Of a DNA stretch of 64,000 nt, positions 49,215 through 57,615 are shown one piece after another (position 1 is the first letter of the stretch; each line of letters begins with the position of its first letter). This stretch comes from Clostridiales bacterium (lineage in GTDB: Bacteria; Bacillota; Clostridia; Oscillospirales; Acutalibacteraceae). A program made the position numbers and the translations under genes. The DNA lies in contig DXXG01000007.1 in NCBI GenBank assembly GCA_019416455.1, forward strand, positions 124,001 to 188,000, written 5' to 3'. The notes beneath the pieces were generated by a model. It was not told where the DNA came from and searched no databases. It worked only from the letters and a program-made list of their open reading frames with translations.

Positions 49215-50827
49215 GTTCCTTGATCTCCTTTCTCCGCCAGATTCCAGGCACGCTGTACAGTAGCTCTGGAAAAGCCCGTCAGATCCAGCAGCCGGATGGC
49301 GTTTTGGGTATCAGCCGGACCGGGGCGCAATTTATAGTCAAAATAGATCCCCTGAGAGGTGATCTCCTCTTGAAAATGATAGTTTGCGTACTGTCCCGCC
49401 AGGCGCTGGGTCAGTTCACGGTCGTGGGTCGCCGCCACGCAGACACAGTCCCTGCGGGCAAGCTCTTCCAGTACCGCTTGAGAAGCCGCCAGCCGCTCCA
49501 CCGTATTGGTGCCCTTCAAGATCTCATCGATGAATAACAGACAAGCGCCTGTTTTGGCAGCGTCGGTCAGGCGCTTCAGGGAGCGGACTTCCGCCACGAA
49601 ATAGCTCTCCCCGGCGGTGATATCGTCCCGCACCGCCATGGAAGTAACTACCGGACCCGGCCGGAAGCTGTACTTTTCCGCCCCGCAGGTGGAAAGACTC
49701 TGGCCCAAAATGGCGTTGACAGCCAAGGCTTTCAGGAAGGTGGACTTTCCGGAAGCATTGGATCCGGTGAGAAGCACGTCTCGGGGAAATTCTCCGTCAT
49801 TGGGCACCGGATCCCCCAGCAAAGGGTGGAACAAACCGGAAAATTCCAGCTTGTTCTCCTGGATAAAAGCGGGAACACACCACTGGGGCAGGGTAGCCCG
49901 GAAGGACAAGGTGGAAATGGCCATGTCCACCAGCCCCACCGCCTGAAAAAGTCGATGCAGTTCTTCCGTTCTGGGAAGCAGAAACTGTTTGGTTTTCCGG
50001 TAGAGCCGAAGATCCCGCAGAGTCAAAATATGGATGTATTCCTGGATCAGGTCAAGGTCCGCCGAGCCGGTGGAAAGTGACTCTCTGGAAAGCCTTCCCC
50101 GCAGCGGTTTGAAGCACTCCAAACTCTCCCCAAGCTCTTTTTTCAAAGGAGAAAAGGTGAGGGTCTTTTCCAAGCTGTGGCAGGTCCCCAGAAGGGCGGA
50201 AAACGCCCGCAGGCTTTCCAGTTCTCCCTGAACCCACCGCTTTCCCAAATAGTACAGGATCACGTTCCAGCAGATGGTCCCCACCAGCACACTACCGCCC
50301 ACCATAGGGTAAAAGAATACCACCGGCAGACTAAGCAGCGGCAGCCAGGCGAACACCCCATACAAGGGCCCCAGAAACAGGGAAAACTCTGTGGGGTCGA
50401 AGAGGAAAGAGGGCAGTCCGTACCCTCTGCAACCCTTTCCCATCCGGGACAGGATCAGCCAGAGTGCGTCCCGTTCTTCCGGGCGACTGTCCAAATGCTC
50501 CAGGAATTCCTGCCAGTGGGCAGGCGGTGCCAGCCGGTGGAGCTGCCGGTACAACACCTGCTCCCCCACCGAACTTTGACAGCTGTTCACCCGTCGAAAC
50601 ACCCGGTCCATGTCCAGGTCCTCCCATGTGGTGTCATCCACCTGAGGATCGGGACAAAACCGGGCATAGTCCGGGATGCTCTCCAAGGGGTAGTCCTCTT
50701 TGGGTCGTCTGCCGAACTGGGAAAGCACTCTCTCCCGCAGACGCTTCCCTTTGGAGATCTCACCCCGTGTGACACCAATCACAACAGCCACTACCGCCAC
50801 TGCGCAAAGAATCCAAAAACCCAACAT
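49211..50827 (-). CDS. Membrane-anchored MutS-family ATPase
   Basis: A 538-residue protein with the MutS core/ATPase but without the mismatch-recognition domain. An N-terminal membrane segment (about 3-19) and two more (about 178-214) sit inside or beside a helical region. The ATPase has Walker A TGSNASGKSTFLK near 350, the MutS signature DEILKGTNTVER and the HDRELTQ H-loop. Such short membrane MutS-like proteins are common in Clostridia; their function is unknown and mismatch repair should not be assumed. GGAGG precedes the ATG. It lies 13 bases after the ABC-F gene and overlaps mtaB. Confidence 0.85.
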   Translation of the reverse strand: MLGFWILCAVAVVAVVIGVTRGEISKGKRLRERVLSQFGRRPKEDYPLESIPDYARFCPDPQVDDTTWEDLDMDRVFRRVNSCQSSVGEQVLYRQLHRLAPPAHWQEFLEHLDSRPEERDALWLILSRMGKGCRGYGLPSFLFDPTEFSLFLGPLYGVFAWLPLLSLPVVFFYPMVGGSVLVGTICWNVILYYLGKRWVQGELESLRAFSALLGTCHSLEKTLTFSPLKKELGESLECFKPLRGRLSRESLSTGSADLDLIQEYIHILTLRDLRLYRKTKQFLLPRTEELHRLFQAVGLVDMAISTLSFRATLPQWCVPAFIQENKLEFSGLFHPLLGDPVPNDGEFPRDVLLTGSNASGKSTFLKALAVNAILGQSLSTCGAEKYSFRPGPVVTSMAVRDDITAGESYFVAEVRSLKRLTDAAKTGACLLFIDEILKGTNTVERLAASQAVLEELARRDCVCVAATHDRELTQRLAGQYANYHFQEEITSQGIYFDYKLRPGPADTQNAIRLLDLTGFSRATVQRAWNLAEKGDQGT

Positions 50828-50840
50828 GGAATCCTCCGTT

Positions 50841-52781
50841 TCAACAGCCCTCTCTGCTCTCCTCTTCCAACTGCTCCAATTCCTCGGAGAGCTGGGTCCA
50901 TTCCAACAGCAGTTCTTCCGCTCTCTGGTGCAGCTGGCTGATCTCTTCCGAGGCAGCCACTACCCCTTCATAATCCGCGGCGAATTCCGGATCTTCCAGC
51001 TTGCTTTCCAGCTCTTTTATCTGCCGGTCGTTCTCCTCGATCTCCCCTTCCAGCCGGGAAAGGGCCGTGCGGCGCTTCCGCAGGTTTGCCTCCCGCTCCT
51101 TCCGCAGCTTGTAAAGGTTCACCTTGGGCTGCTGGGGATTTTGCTCCTCCGCGGCAGCCTGCTCCTTCTCTCTCTGTTCCAGATAGCTGTCGTAGTTGCC
51201 AAGGTAGAGCTTAGCGCCCTCTTTCCCCAGGACGTACACTTTGTCCGCCAGCTTGTTGATGAGGTAACGGTCATGGGACACCACGAACAGAGTGCCGTCG
51301 TAACCGGAAAGGGCATCCTCCAAGGCCTCGCAGGAGCCAATGTCCAAGTGGTTGGTAGGTTCGTCCAGCAGAAGGAAATTAGCCTTGGAAAGCATCAGTT
51401 TCAGCAGGAGGACCCGGGCCCGCTCGCCGCCGGACAGCGCACCCACCGGCTTGAACACGTCCTCCCCTTTGAAGAGAAACACCGCCAAGGCCGAACGCAC
51501 CTGGGTCTGGGTCATCTGGGGATGCAGGTCCCAGATCTCGTCGATGACCGTCTTTTCGTCGTGGAGGCTCAGCTGGGACTGCTCGTAGTAGCCCACATCG
51601 ATGGCGGACCCCAGCCGCACCAAACCGGAATCCGGGGCGTACTGCCCCAGGAGGATCTTGAACAAGCTGGTCTTTCCGCAGCCGTTAGGACCGATGAGGA
51701 ACACCTTTTCCCCATGCTTGATCTCCAAGTCCACGTGCTGGAACAGGGGTGGGCCTCCAAAGGACAGAGACAAGTCCTGAGCGGTCAGCACGTCGTTGCC
51801 GCCCCGGCGGCTGGCCTTGAACTGGAACCGGATAGACTCCGGGTCATCTTCGGGGCGTTCCAAAGTGGCTTCCAGCCGGTCGATCTGCTTCTGCTTGCTG
51901 GCGATGGTCACATAGTTGCGCTCCTGGTTCCAACGGCGCTGCTGCTCGATGATCCCCTCGATACGGGCGATTTCCTTCTGGGTATTCTCATACACCCGCT
52001 GCATGGCCAGACGATGCTCCGCCCGCAGTTCCAGGTAACGGCTGTAATTGCCCTTATAGGAGGTGAGGGTCTTACCATCCATCTCCAAAGTGCGCTCCGT
52101 GACTTTATCCAAGAAGTAACGGTCATGGGAAATGACGATGTAGGCCCCATTATAGCTTTTCAGGAAGTCCTCCAGCCATTCCACTGCCTGAATATCCAAG
52201 TGGTTAGTGGGCTCGTCCAACAACAGGAGATTGGCCCCGCCCAGCAGCATTTTCGCCAGTTGCAGCTTGGCTTTCTGCCCGCCGGAAAGGACTCCCACCT
52301 TGTTTTGCAGCTGGTCCTCCGTAAAGCCTAGGCCCAGCAGGGCGCTGCGAGCACGGGAACGGCAGGTGAGTCCACCGCCGTCCACGAAGCGGTCGTTGAG
52401 CTCCGTCTGGCGGAGGATCAGCCGTTCCATCTCCTCCTGGGGATGAGAAGCTCCTTCCAGCAAGGCGGAAAGATCCTCCAGCTCCCGCTCCATACGCAGC
52501 AGAGGGGCAAAGACCGTCATCACCTCGTCAAAGGCGGTCTTGTGAAAATCCCGGCAGACATGCTGCTCCATATATCCCAGCACCGTTTCCTTGGCAAAGA
52601 TCACCGAGCCGGTATCGGGAGTGTACTCCCCGGTGAGGACCTTGAACAGGGTGGTCTTGCCGCTGCCGTTGACCCCTACCAGGCCCACACGCTCCCCCTT
52701 CTGCATTTCAAAGGTGATATTCTGGAGGATGACCTCCTCCCCAAAGCTTTGCTGGATATTATTCACTGTCAAGATAGCCAT
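50841..52781 (-). CDS. ABC-F family ATPase
   Basis: A soluble 646-residue ABC-F protein with two ATPase domains and no membrane segments; members act on the ribosome as translation factors. First domain: Walker A GVNGSGKTTL, signature LSGGQKAK, Walker B LLLDEPTNHLD. Second domain: GPNGCGKTSL, LSGGERAR and again LLLDEPTNHLD. Between them is the P-site tRNA-interaction linker, and a charged coiled coil (about 550-645) closes the C-terminus, as in YdiF/Uup-like members. Antibiotic resistance cannot be inferred. First gene of an operon with the MutS-like gene and mtaB. Confidence 0.92.
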   Translation of the reverse strand: MAILTVNNIQQSFGEEVILQNITFEMQKGERVGLVGVNGSGKTTLFKVLTGEYTPDTGSVIFAKETVLGYMEQHVCRDFHKTAFDEVMTVFAPLLRMERELEDLSALLEGASHPQEEMERLILRQTELNDRFVDGGGLTCRSRARSALLGLGFTEDQLQNKVGVLSGGQKAKLQLAKMLLGGANLLLLDEPTNHLDIQAVEWLEDFLKSYNGAYIVISHDRYFLDKVTERTLEMDGKTLTSYKGNYSRYLELRAEHRLAMQRVYENTQKEIARIEGIIEQQRRWNQERNYVTIASKQKQIDRLEATLERPEDDPESIRFQFKASRRGGNDVLTAQDLSLSFGGPPLFQHVDLEIKHGEKVFLIGPNGCGKTSLFKILLGQYAPDSGLVRLGSAIDVGYYEQSQLSLHDEKTVIDEIWDLHPQMTQTQVRSALAVFLFKGEDVFKPVGALSGGERARVLLLKLMLSKANFLLLDEPTNHLDIGSCEALEDALSGYDGTLFVVSHDRYLINKLADKVYVLGKEGAKLYLGNYDSYLEQREKEQAAAEEQNPQQPKVNLYKLRKEREANLRKRRTALSRLEGEIEENDRQIKELESKLEDPEFAADYEGVVAASEEISQLHQRAEELLLEWTQLSEELEQLEEESREGC

Positions 52782-52829
52782 GATGGTACACCTGAATCTC
52801 CCAATGGTTTTTTGCTCATAATCTTTGTT

Positions 52830-52858
52830 ATTATACAGGAAATCCGGTAAAAGCGCAA
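52830..52858 (-). promoter_or_regulatory. Promoter of the ABC-F operon
   Basis: On the minus strand TTGCGC (52858-52853) and TATAAT (52835-52830), 17 bases apart. Confidence 0.65.
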
Positions 52859-52895
52859 CCGGGAGAGCAAGCGATAGGATAACGGAAAGTTTTCC

Positions 52896-52924
52896 TTTTA
52901 TTTCCCATATTGGCGTGGTATACT
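52896..52924 (+). promoter_or_regulatory. Extended -10 promoter of the GNAT gene
   Basis: TATACT (52919-52924) is preceded by TGG, an extended -10, with a weak TTTTAT 17 bases upstream. Confidence 0.5.
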
Positions 52925-52956
52925 AAGTAAAATTTTTCAGGAAAGAAGGAATTTCC

Positions 52957-53457
52957 ATGCGTTTAATCCCCCTCTGGGAAGTAGACCAGAAAAAGGCGTA
53001 TGACTTACAGATGAGTTTCCCTGAGGACGAAAACGGCTTTACAAATCCTGCTTTCGGAAAAACTGTGGAGAAATTCGCCCAGTACGTTGAAGATAAGCAC
53101 GCTCACAGCCAAGGACTTTGCCTGCCAGAAGGTTTTGTCCCCGACACGGTTTACGTTTTGGAAAACGACGAAGGGGACTATGTGGGCATCATCAATCTGC
53201 GCCACTTCCTCAACGACGCTCTGCGAAACGGCGCGGGGCACATCGGCTACGGCATCCGCCGGGAATACCGGGGTCGTGGTTACGCCACTGCCGGACTCGC
53301 CCTAGCTCTGGAGGAAGCCCGAAAGATTGTCCCTGAGGATGAGATCTATCTGTCCGTCCACAAGGACAATCCCGCTTCTCTCAGGGTACAGCTGAAAAAC
53401 GGCGCCAGGATCCATCACGAGGACGAGGAAGAATACTTCACCCGGATCCCCAAATAA
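52957..53457 (+). CDS. GNAT-family N-acetyltransferase
   Basis: A 166-residue acetyl-CoA-dependent transferase. GHIGYGIRREYRGRGYATAG near residue 106 is the acetyl-CoA-binding motif A; VYVLENDEGDYVGIINLRH is the central strand. NPASLRVQLKNGARIHHED near the end is the usual closing motif. Acceptor unknown. Single-gene unit between two promoters. Confidence 0.88.
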   Translation: MRLIPLWEVDQKKAYDLQMSFPEDENGFTNPAFGKTVEKFAQYVEDKHAHSQGLCLPEGFVPDTVYVLENDEGDYVGIINLRHFLNDALRNGAGHIGYGIRREYRGRGYATAGLALALEEARKIVPEDEIYLSVHKDNPASLRVQLKNGARIHHEDEEEYFTRIPK

Positions 53458-53465
53458 AAAGAAAG

Positions 53466-53494
53466 TTGCCTATCACATTCCCCTTGCATATACT
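53466..53494 (+). promoter_or_regulatory. Promoter of asnB
   Basis: TTGCCT (53466-53471) and TATACT (53489-53494) with a 17-base spacer. The leader is short and has no T-box. Confidence 0.6.
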
Positions 53495-53527
53495 GTACTA
53501 ACGGTATTTATGGAAGGGGTTTTGTAT

Positions 53528-55381
53528 ATGTGTGGTTTCGCGGGATTTTCCGACTATCAGGAGGGGCTTTCCGGGCCTCCTCAGCATTGGCTGGACTTGG
53601 CCCGACGCATGGCCCGGCGGATCGCCCACCGGGGCCCGGACGACCAAGGGGCCCATGTCTCTCAAAACTGCGCTTTGGCTCACGCCCGTCTGGCAGTCAT
53701 CGACCCAGATCATGGCCGCCAGCCCATGGTTCTCCCCTTTGAGGGACAGGAAGCAGCCATCGCCTACAACGGGGAGATCTACAACGCCCCGGAACTGCGG
53801 AGTGACCTGGAAAGCCGGGGATTTCGCTTCCAGACCAGTTGTGACACAGAAGTAGTGTTGGCGTCTTACTTATGTTACGGCCCGGACTGCGCGGAGAAAC
53901 TCAACGGCATCTTCGCCTTCGCCGTGGACGATCCCGTAAACCAGCGGACTTTCCTCTGCCGGGACCGGTTTGGGGTGAAGCCCCTGTTCTACACCTTGCG
54001 GGAAGGGAAGCTTGTGTTCGGTTCGGAGATCAAGTCCCTGTTCGAGTTTCCAGGGATCCAGCCTGTGGTGGGGCGAGAAGGTCTTTGCGAGATCTTCGGC
54101 TTGGGACCGGCCCGCACCGCCGGATGCGGCGTCTTTGAGGGGATCCGGGAACTGAAACCGGGCCATGTGGCTATCTTTGACCGGATGGGATTCCGAGAGC
54201 TTCCCTACTTTGACCTGGAAGCGCAACCCCATGAGGAAACCTACCAGCAGACCGTGGAACATCTGCGTGAGTTACTGCTGGACACAGTGGAACGGCAGCT
54301 GATCTCCGACGTGCCCCTGTGCACTTTCCTCTCCGGAGGACTGGATTCCAGCGTGGTGACAGCCATCACAGCCCAGCGCTTAAAGGAGCAGGGCAGAAAA
54401 CTATCCACCTATTCCTTTGAGTTCGAGGGAAACGAGGAATTTTTCACTCCCTCCTCTTTCCAGCCGGACCGTGATCAGGCCTGGGCTCAACGGGTCAGCC
54501 AGACCCTGGGGACAGACCACACCACCCTTCTCTGCGGGAACATGGCTTTGGCGGATTCTCTGGGCGACGCGGTCATTGCCAAAGACCTGCCCGGCATGGC
54601 CGACGTGGACGGCTCCCTGCTGTACTTCTGCAACCAGGTGAAACAGAACCACACCGTGGTCCTCTGCGGGGAATGTGCTGATGAGATCTTCGGGGGATAC
54701 CCCTGGTTCCACCGGAAAGAGATGTTCGACGGCAGTCACTTTCCTTGGTCCAACAATCTGGACCAGCGGGGCGGCCTGTTGAAGCCGGAACTGCGGGAAG
54801 CCCTAGCTATGGAAGAGTATGTGGGCCAACGCCTGGAAGAGAGCTTAGCAGCTGTCCCCGCGCTGCCCGGTGAAAGCCCTCAGGAGATCCGCATGCGGCA
54901 GATCGGATATTTGAACATTCACTGGTTCATGTCAACTTTATTGGACAGAAAAGACCGATGCAGCATGTGGAGCGGCCTGGAAGTGCGGGTGCCCTATGCC
55001 GATCACCGCATCGCCCAGTACGTGTTCAACACCCCCTGGGAAATGAAATGCCATAACGGGGAACCGAAAGCTTTGCTGCGGGACGCAGCGGAGGGCCTGC
55101 TGCCGTCGGAGATCCTTCACCGCCGAAAGAGCCCCTATCCCAAGACTCACAACCCCGGCTATGAGGCCATCTTAAAAGAGCGGCTCACCGATGTTCTGCG
55201 GGACAGCTCCCAGCCCATCCACAAACTGCTGTCCGAAGAGACGGTGAAGGGGTTGCTCACCCAGAGCTTTGACTACGGCAAACCCTGGTTCGGCCAGCTG
55301 ATGGCAGGGCCCCAGCTTTTGGCTTACTTGCTCCAGATCAACTTCTGGCTGCTGAGGTACAATATCCACCTCTCTATCTGA
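53528..55381 (+). CDS. asnB: Asparagine synthetase (glutamine-hydrolysing)
   Basis: Makes asparagine from aspartate, ATP and glutamine-derived ammonia. The 617-residue protein must start at MCGFAGF (53528), because Cys2 becomes the N-terminal nucleophile of the class II glutaminase; GAAGGGG lies 8 bases upstream. The glutaminase domain (about 1-210) has RLAVIDP and YNGEIYN. The synthetase domain has the PP-loop LSGGLDSS near residue 264 and CGECADEIFGGY. It is followed by a strong terminator and stands alone. Confidence 0.93.
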   Translation: MCGFAGFSDYQEGLSGPPQHWLDLARRMARRIAHRGPDDQGAHVSQNCALAHARLAVIDPDHGRQPMVLPFEGQEAAIAYNGEIYNAPELRSDLESRGFRFQTSCDTEVVLASYLCYGPDCAEKLNGIFAFAVDDPVNQRTFLCRDRFGVKPLFYTLREGKLVFGSEIKSLFEFPGIQPVVGREGLCEIFGLGPARTAGCGVFEGIRELKPGHVAIFDRMGFRELPYFDLEAQPHEETYQQTVEHLRELLLDTVERQLISDVPLCTFLSGGLDSSVVTAITAQRLKEQGRKLSTYSFEFEGNEEFFTPSSFQPDRDQAWAQRVSQTLGTDHTTLLCGNMALADSLGDAVIAKDLPGMADVDGSLLYFCNQVKQNHTVVLCGECADEIFGGYPWFHRKEMFDGSHFPWSNNLDQRGGLLKPELREALAMEEYVGQRLEESLAAVPALPGESPQEIRMRQIGYLNIHWFMSTLLDRKDRCSMWSGLEVRVPYADHRIAQYVFNTPWEMKCHNGEPKALLRDAAEGLLPSEILHRRKSPYPKTHNPGYEAILKERLTDVLRDSSQPIHKLLSEETVKGLLTQSFDYGKPWFGQLMAGPQLLAYLLQINFWLLRYNIHLSI

Positions 55382-55383
55382 AC

Positions 55384-55428
55384 AAAAAACCGGACTGTTC
55401 TTTTGTAAGAGCAGCCCGGTTTTTTTAT
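55384..55428. terminator. Bidirectional terminator, asnB / gerA operon
   Basis: AAAAAACCGG-A-CTG pairs with CAG-C-CCGGTTTTTT, with an inner TCTT/AAGA helix. A- and T-runs flank both sides between convergent transcripts. Confidence 0.9.
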
Positions 55429-56532
55429 TCAATTTCCTTTCAGACTGCCTTGTTCCATGCGCAGTACTTTCGTCTCCACTTGAAGATCATACTGGCAGCG
55501 GACCATGTCCGTGTCCCATGTTTTCTCCAAACTGTTCCACTCTTTTGGGAACCTCTGGGAAAGAAGATTCCCAAATCCGAAAATGTCGCACTGGTCCTCC
55601 TCCAACGCCTGTTCTAAAACAGCCTTCATTTCCTCCTCCAGTTGTGAGGAAACGGCCTCTTCCAGAGCGGTATAGAAGTTCTCGTCCAACTGTTTATGCT
55701 CCCCGGAAAGAGTGCTCACGTCTGCCGTCACCTGGTACACTATCCTAAAAATTGGACTATCATTTTCGAATTCAACTTCCTGTTTTGTCTTCCCACCGGA
55801 AATGGTTAGCGTGACTGTTCCCAAGTTTTCTCCCTTGACCACAAGCTCCCCATTTTTCAGGTCTCCCTTTATGGCTAGATATCCTCTGGTCTCTTCTAGG
55901 CTGAGAAGGCCTGCTAACTTATACTCCTGAAAATAAGCAGTCCCAAGCACCTCTACCCCGCCATCTTCCGCTCCCAATACTGGAAGCACGGGAGACGATC
56001 CCGGCCGCTGGGAAGCATTGACAAAGTCAAGAAAGTCCACAGAGACCGCTTTCCCGTTATAGTCGCCGGTTTGACCAAGGTTTTGCAGTTCCCGTACCGG
56101 AATCAATCCGCTGTCCGTTTCTTGGGACAATATCTCCTGGGCGGTATCCTCCGCAAGATATACCTGCACCGCCGGCCGGGTATTATAATAGCGGATGAAA
56201 AAATCCATGGTGTCATCCAGGCCTTCTTCCCCGCAGGACCGTCCAAACACCACCAGATAATTGTGGGCATAAAAGGGCTCCCGGCCGGTAGTCAGAGAAA
56301 GACTGCTCAGCGCTTCCAAGACAGAGGCACCCCGGCAGGTATACAGCTGGTCCGCGGCTTCCTCATCGGTACCCGCTGCCCGGACAGTGACTTGATAGCC
56401 ATCTCTGGTTTTATCTACGCCCACCCCTTGGATCAAAACCCGCTCCTGCAATTCCCGGTAACCGCAGCCAGAAAAGAGAACACAGACGGCGACGCTCACC
56501 GCAAACAGTACCACAAAACGAGTCAATTTCAC
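55429..56532 (-). CDS. gerAC: Spore germination lipoprotein, Ger(x)C family
   Basis: The C subunit of a GerA-type nutrient germination receptor in the spore inner membrane. It is a 367-residue lipoprotein; the signal peptide ends in the lipobox FSGC. QERVLIQGVGVDKT after it is typical of Ger(x)C proteins. The start is GTG at 56532, with AAGGGGG 7 bases upstream and two bases after the GerAB stop; the longer open frame would overlap gerAB by over 200 bases and is rejected. Third gene of the operon. Confidence 0.9.
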   Translation of the reverse strand: MKLTRFVVLFAVSVAVCVLFSGCGYRELQERVLIQGVGVDKTRDGYQVTVRAAGTDEEAADQLYTCRGASVLEALSSLSLTTGREPFYAHNYLVVFGRSCGEEGLDDTMDFFIRYYNTRPAVQVYLAEDTAQEILSQETDSGLIPVRELQNLGQTGDYNGKAVSVDFLDFVNASQRPGSSPVLPVLGAEDGGVEVLGTAYFQEYKLAGLLSLEETRGYLAIKGDLKNGELVVKGENLGTVTLTISGGKTKQEVEFENDSPIFRIVYQVTADVSTLSGEHKQLDENFYTALEEAVSSQLEEEMKAVLEQALEEDQCDIFGFGNLLSQRFPKEWNSLEKTWDTDMVRCQYDLQVETKVLRMEQGSLKGN

Positions 56533-56534
56533 GG

Positions 56535-57602
56535 TTACGCCCCCTTTCTTTTCAGGGATTCTCCTGCCAGCAGGATCAGAGGCAGCAACAGAGAGACCAC
56601 ACCTGTCAGGACCAGCCAGAGACGTGTGTCCATAAAAATGGTCTGCATTAAATAGCTGGACGCGATCCCCACTCCCAGCGCAACCATAACTGCACCCCCT
56701 GGGACCACCACCCAAGGAGGGCAGTTGCCTTTCACAAGGGAGGATGCGCACACACGGCAGGCATAGAGCCCACAGGCTGTCTGCACGATCAGTCCCATCA
56801 TCCAGACGCCGGTGAATACCGCGTCCAAACGCTGCATGGACGCGATCTCAGAAATAGAGGTCAGGGCGTAGACGGGAAAATTCTGGGTATAGGCGTACTG
56901 CCCCAAACACCCGGCAATGAGAAAAATCAACAACCCCACAAACAGGCTGGTCCCTCCTGCCCAAAGGGTAAATCCCAAAAGTTTCCGGCCTTTCACAAAT
57001 GGCAGCAGCACTGCCATCTCCGCGAACAGAGATGTGCGGGACAAAAACAGCGCCGCCCCCTGTAAAAGCTGGGATGTCCCTCCCACCAGAAATGGTTCCA
57101 GATTCTCCCAGTCAAACCGTCGGGAGACCAAGGCGAACACCAGGGCCGTGCCCAAAAGAAGCAGAACCAGCACACAGGCGGAGGTCCGAGCAATAGCTTC
57201 CAACCCCCGCCACGCTCCGTAAGCTGCCACGCCCACCAAAACCGCCAAAATGAGGAAAGCTGGAAAATCCGGGTTCACATTGTCCAGAAGGAAAAGCTGG
57301 AATAGTGCCAAAGACACGCCATTCATCACCAGGAAATACAGAATGTAACACACTGGCAGCAGCTTGCCTAACTGTCCAAAAACACGGACAGACTTCGCTC
57401 CGATGGGCAAGGAAGGATCCCGGCGTTGGAGCTCCCACACTGGCAGAGCGATGAGGAAACCAGCGGTCATAGCCAAAAGATAGGAGAGGATGCCGTCCAG
57501 CAGGCTTTCACCGGCGGCATACTGCGCGTTCAAAGCGATGGTGATGGTGATACGGGAAACAAACATCATCCCGAAAAACTGGGCCGCGCTGATGGTATCC
57601 AC
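56535..57602 (-). CDS. gerAB: Spore germination permease, GerAB family
   Basis: The B subunit of the germinant receptor, the subunit thought to bind the nutrient. It is a 355-residue membrane protein with ten hydrophobic segments in the amino acid-permease-like (APC) fold. The GTG start at 57602 follows AAAGGAGG by 6 bases and lies 13 bases after the gerAA stop. Longer starts inside gerAA lack a ribosome site. The ligand is unknown. Confidence 0.9.
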   Translation of the reverse strand: MDTISAAQFFGMMFVSRITITIALNAQYAAGESLLDGILSYLLAMTAGFLIALPVWELQRRDPSLPIGAKSVRVFGQLGKLLPVCYILYFLVMNGVSLALFQLFLLDNVNPDFPAFLILAVLVGVAAYGAWRGLEAIARTSACVLVLLLLGTALVFALVSRRFDWENLEPFLVGGTSQLLQGAALFLSRTSLFAEMAVLLPFVKGRKLLGFTLWAGGTSLFVGLLIFLIAGCLGQYAYTQNFPVYALTSISEIASMQRLDAVFTGVWMMGLIVQTACGLYACRVCASSLVKGNCPPWVVVPGGAVMVALGVGIASSYLMQTIFMDTRLWLVLTGVVSLLLPLILLAGESLKRKGA

Positions 57603-57615
57603 AAAACTCCTCCTT

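Noticed and set aside
50700..52331. Long plus-strand frame antisense to the ABC-F and MutS-like genes
   Set aside because: Spans two convincing opposite genes and has no start signal or motif.
50841..52781. Antibiotic-resistance ABC-F protein
   Set aside because: Architecture with a C-terminal coiled coil and a housekeeping operon fits a translation factor; no resistance-type evidence is present.
56533..56751. 73-codon N-terminal extension of the Ger(x)C lipoprotein
   Set aside because: It lies inside gerAB and would bury the lipoprotein signal peptide in the middle of the protein.
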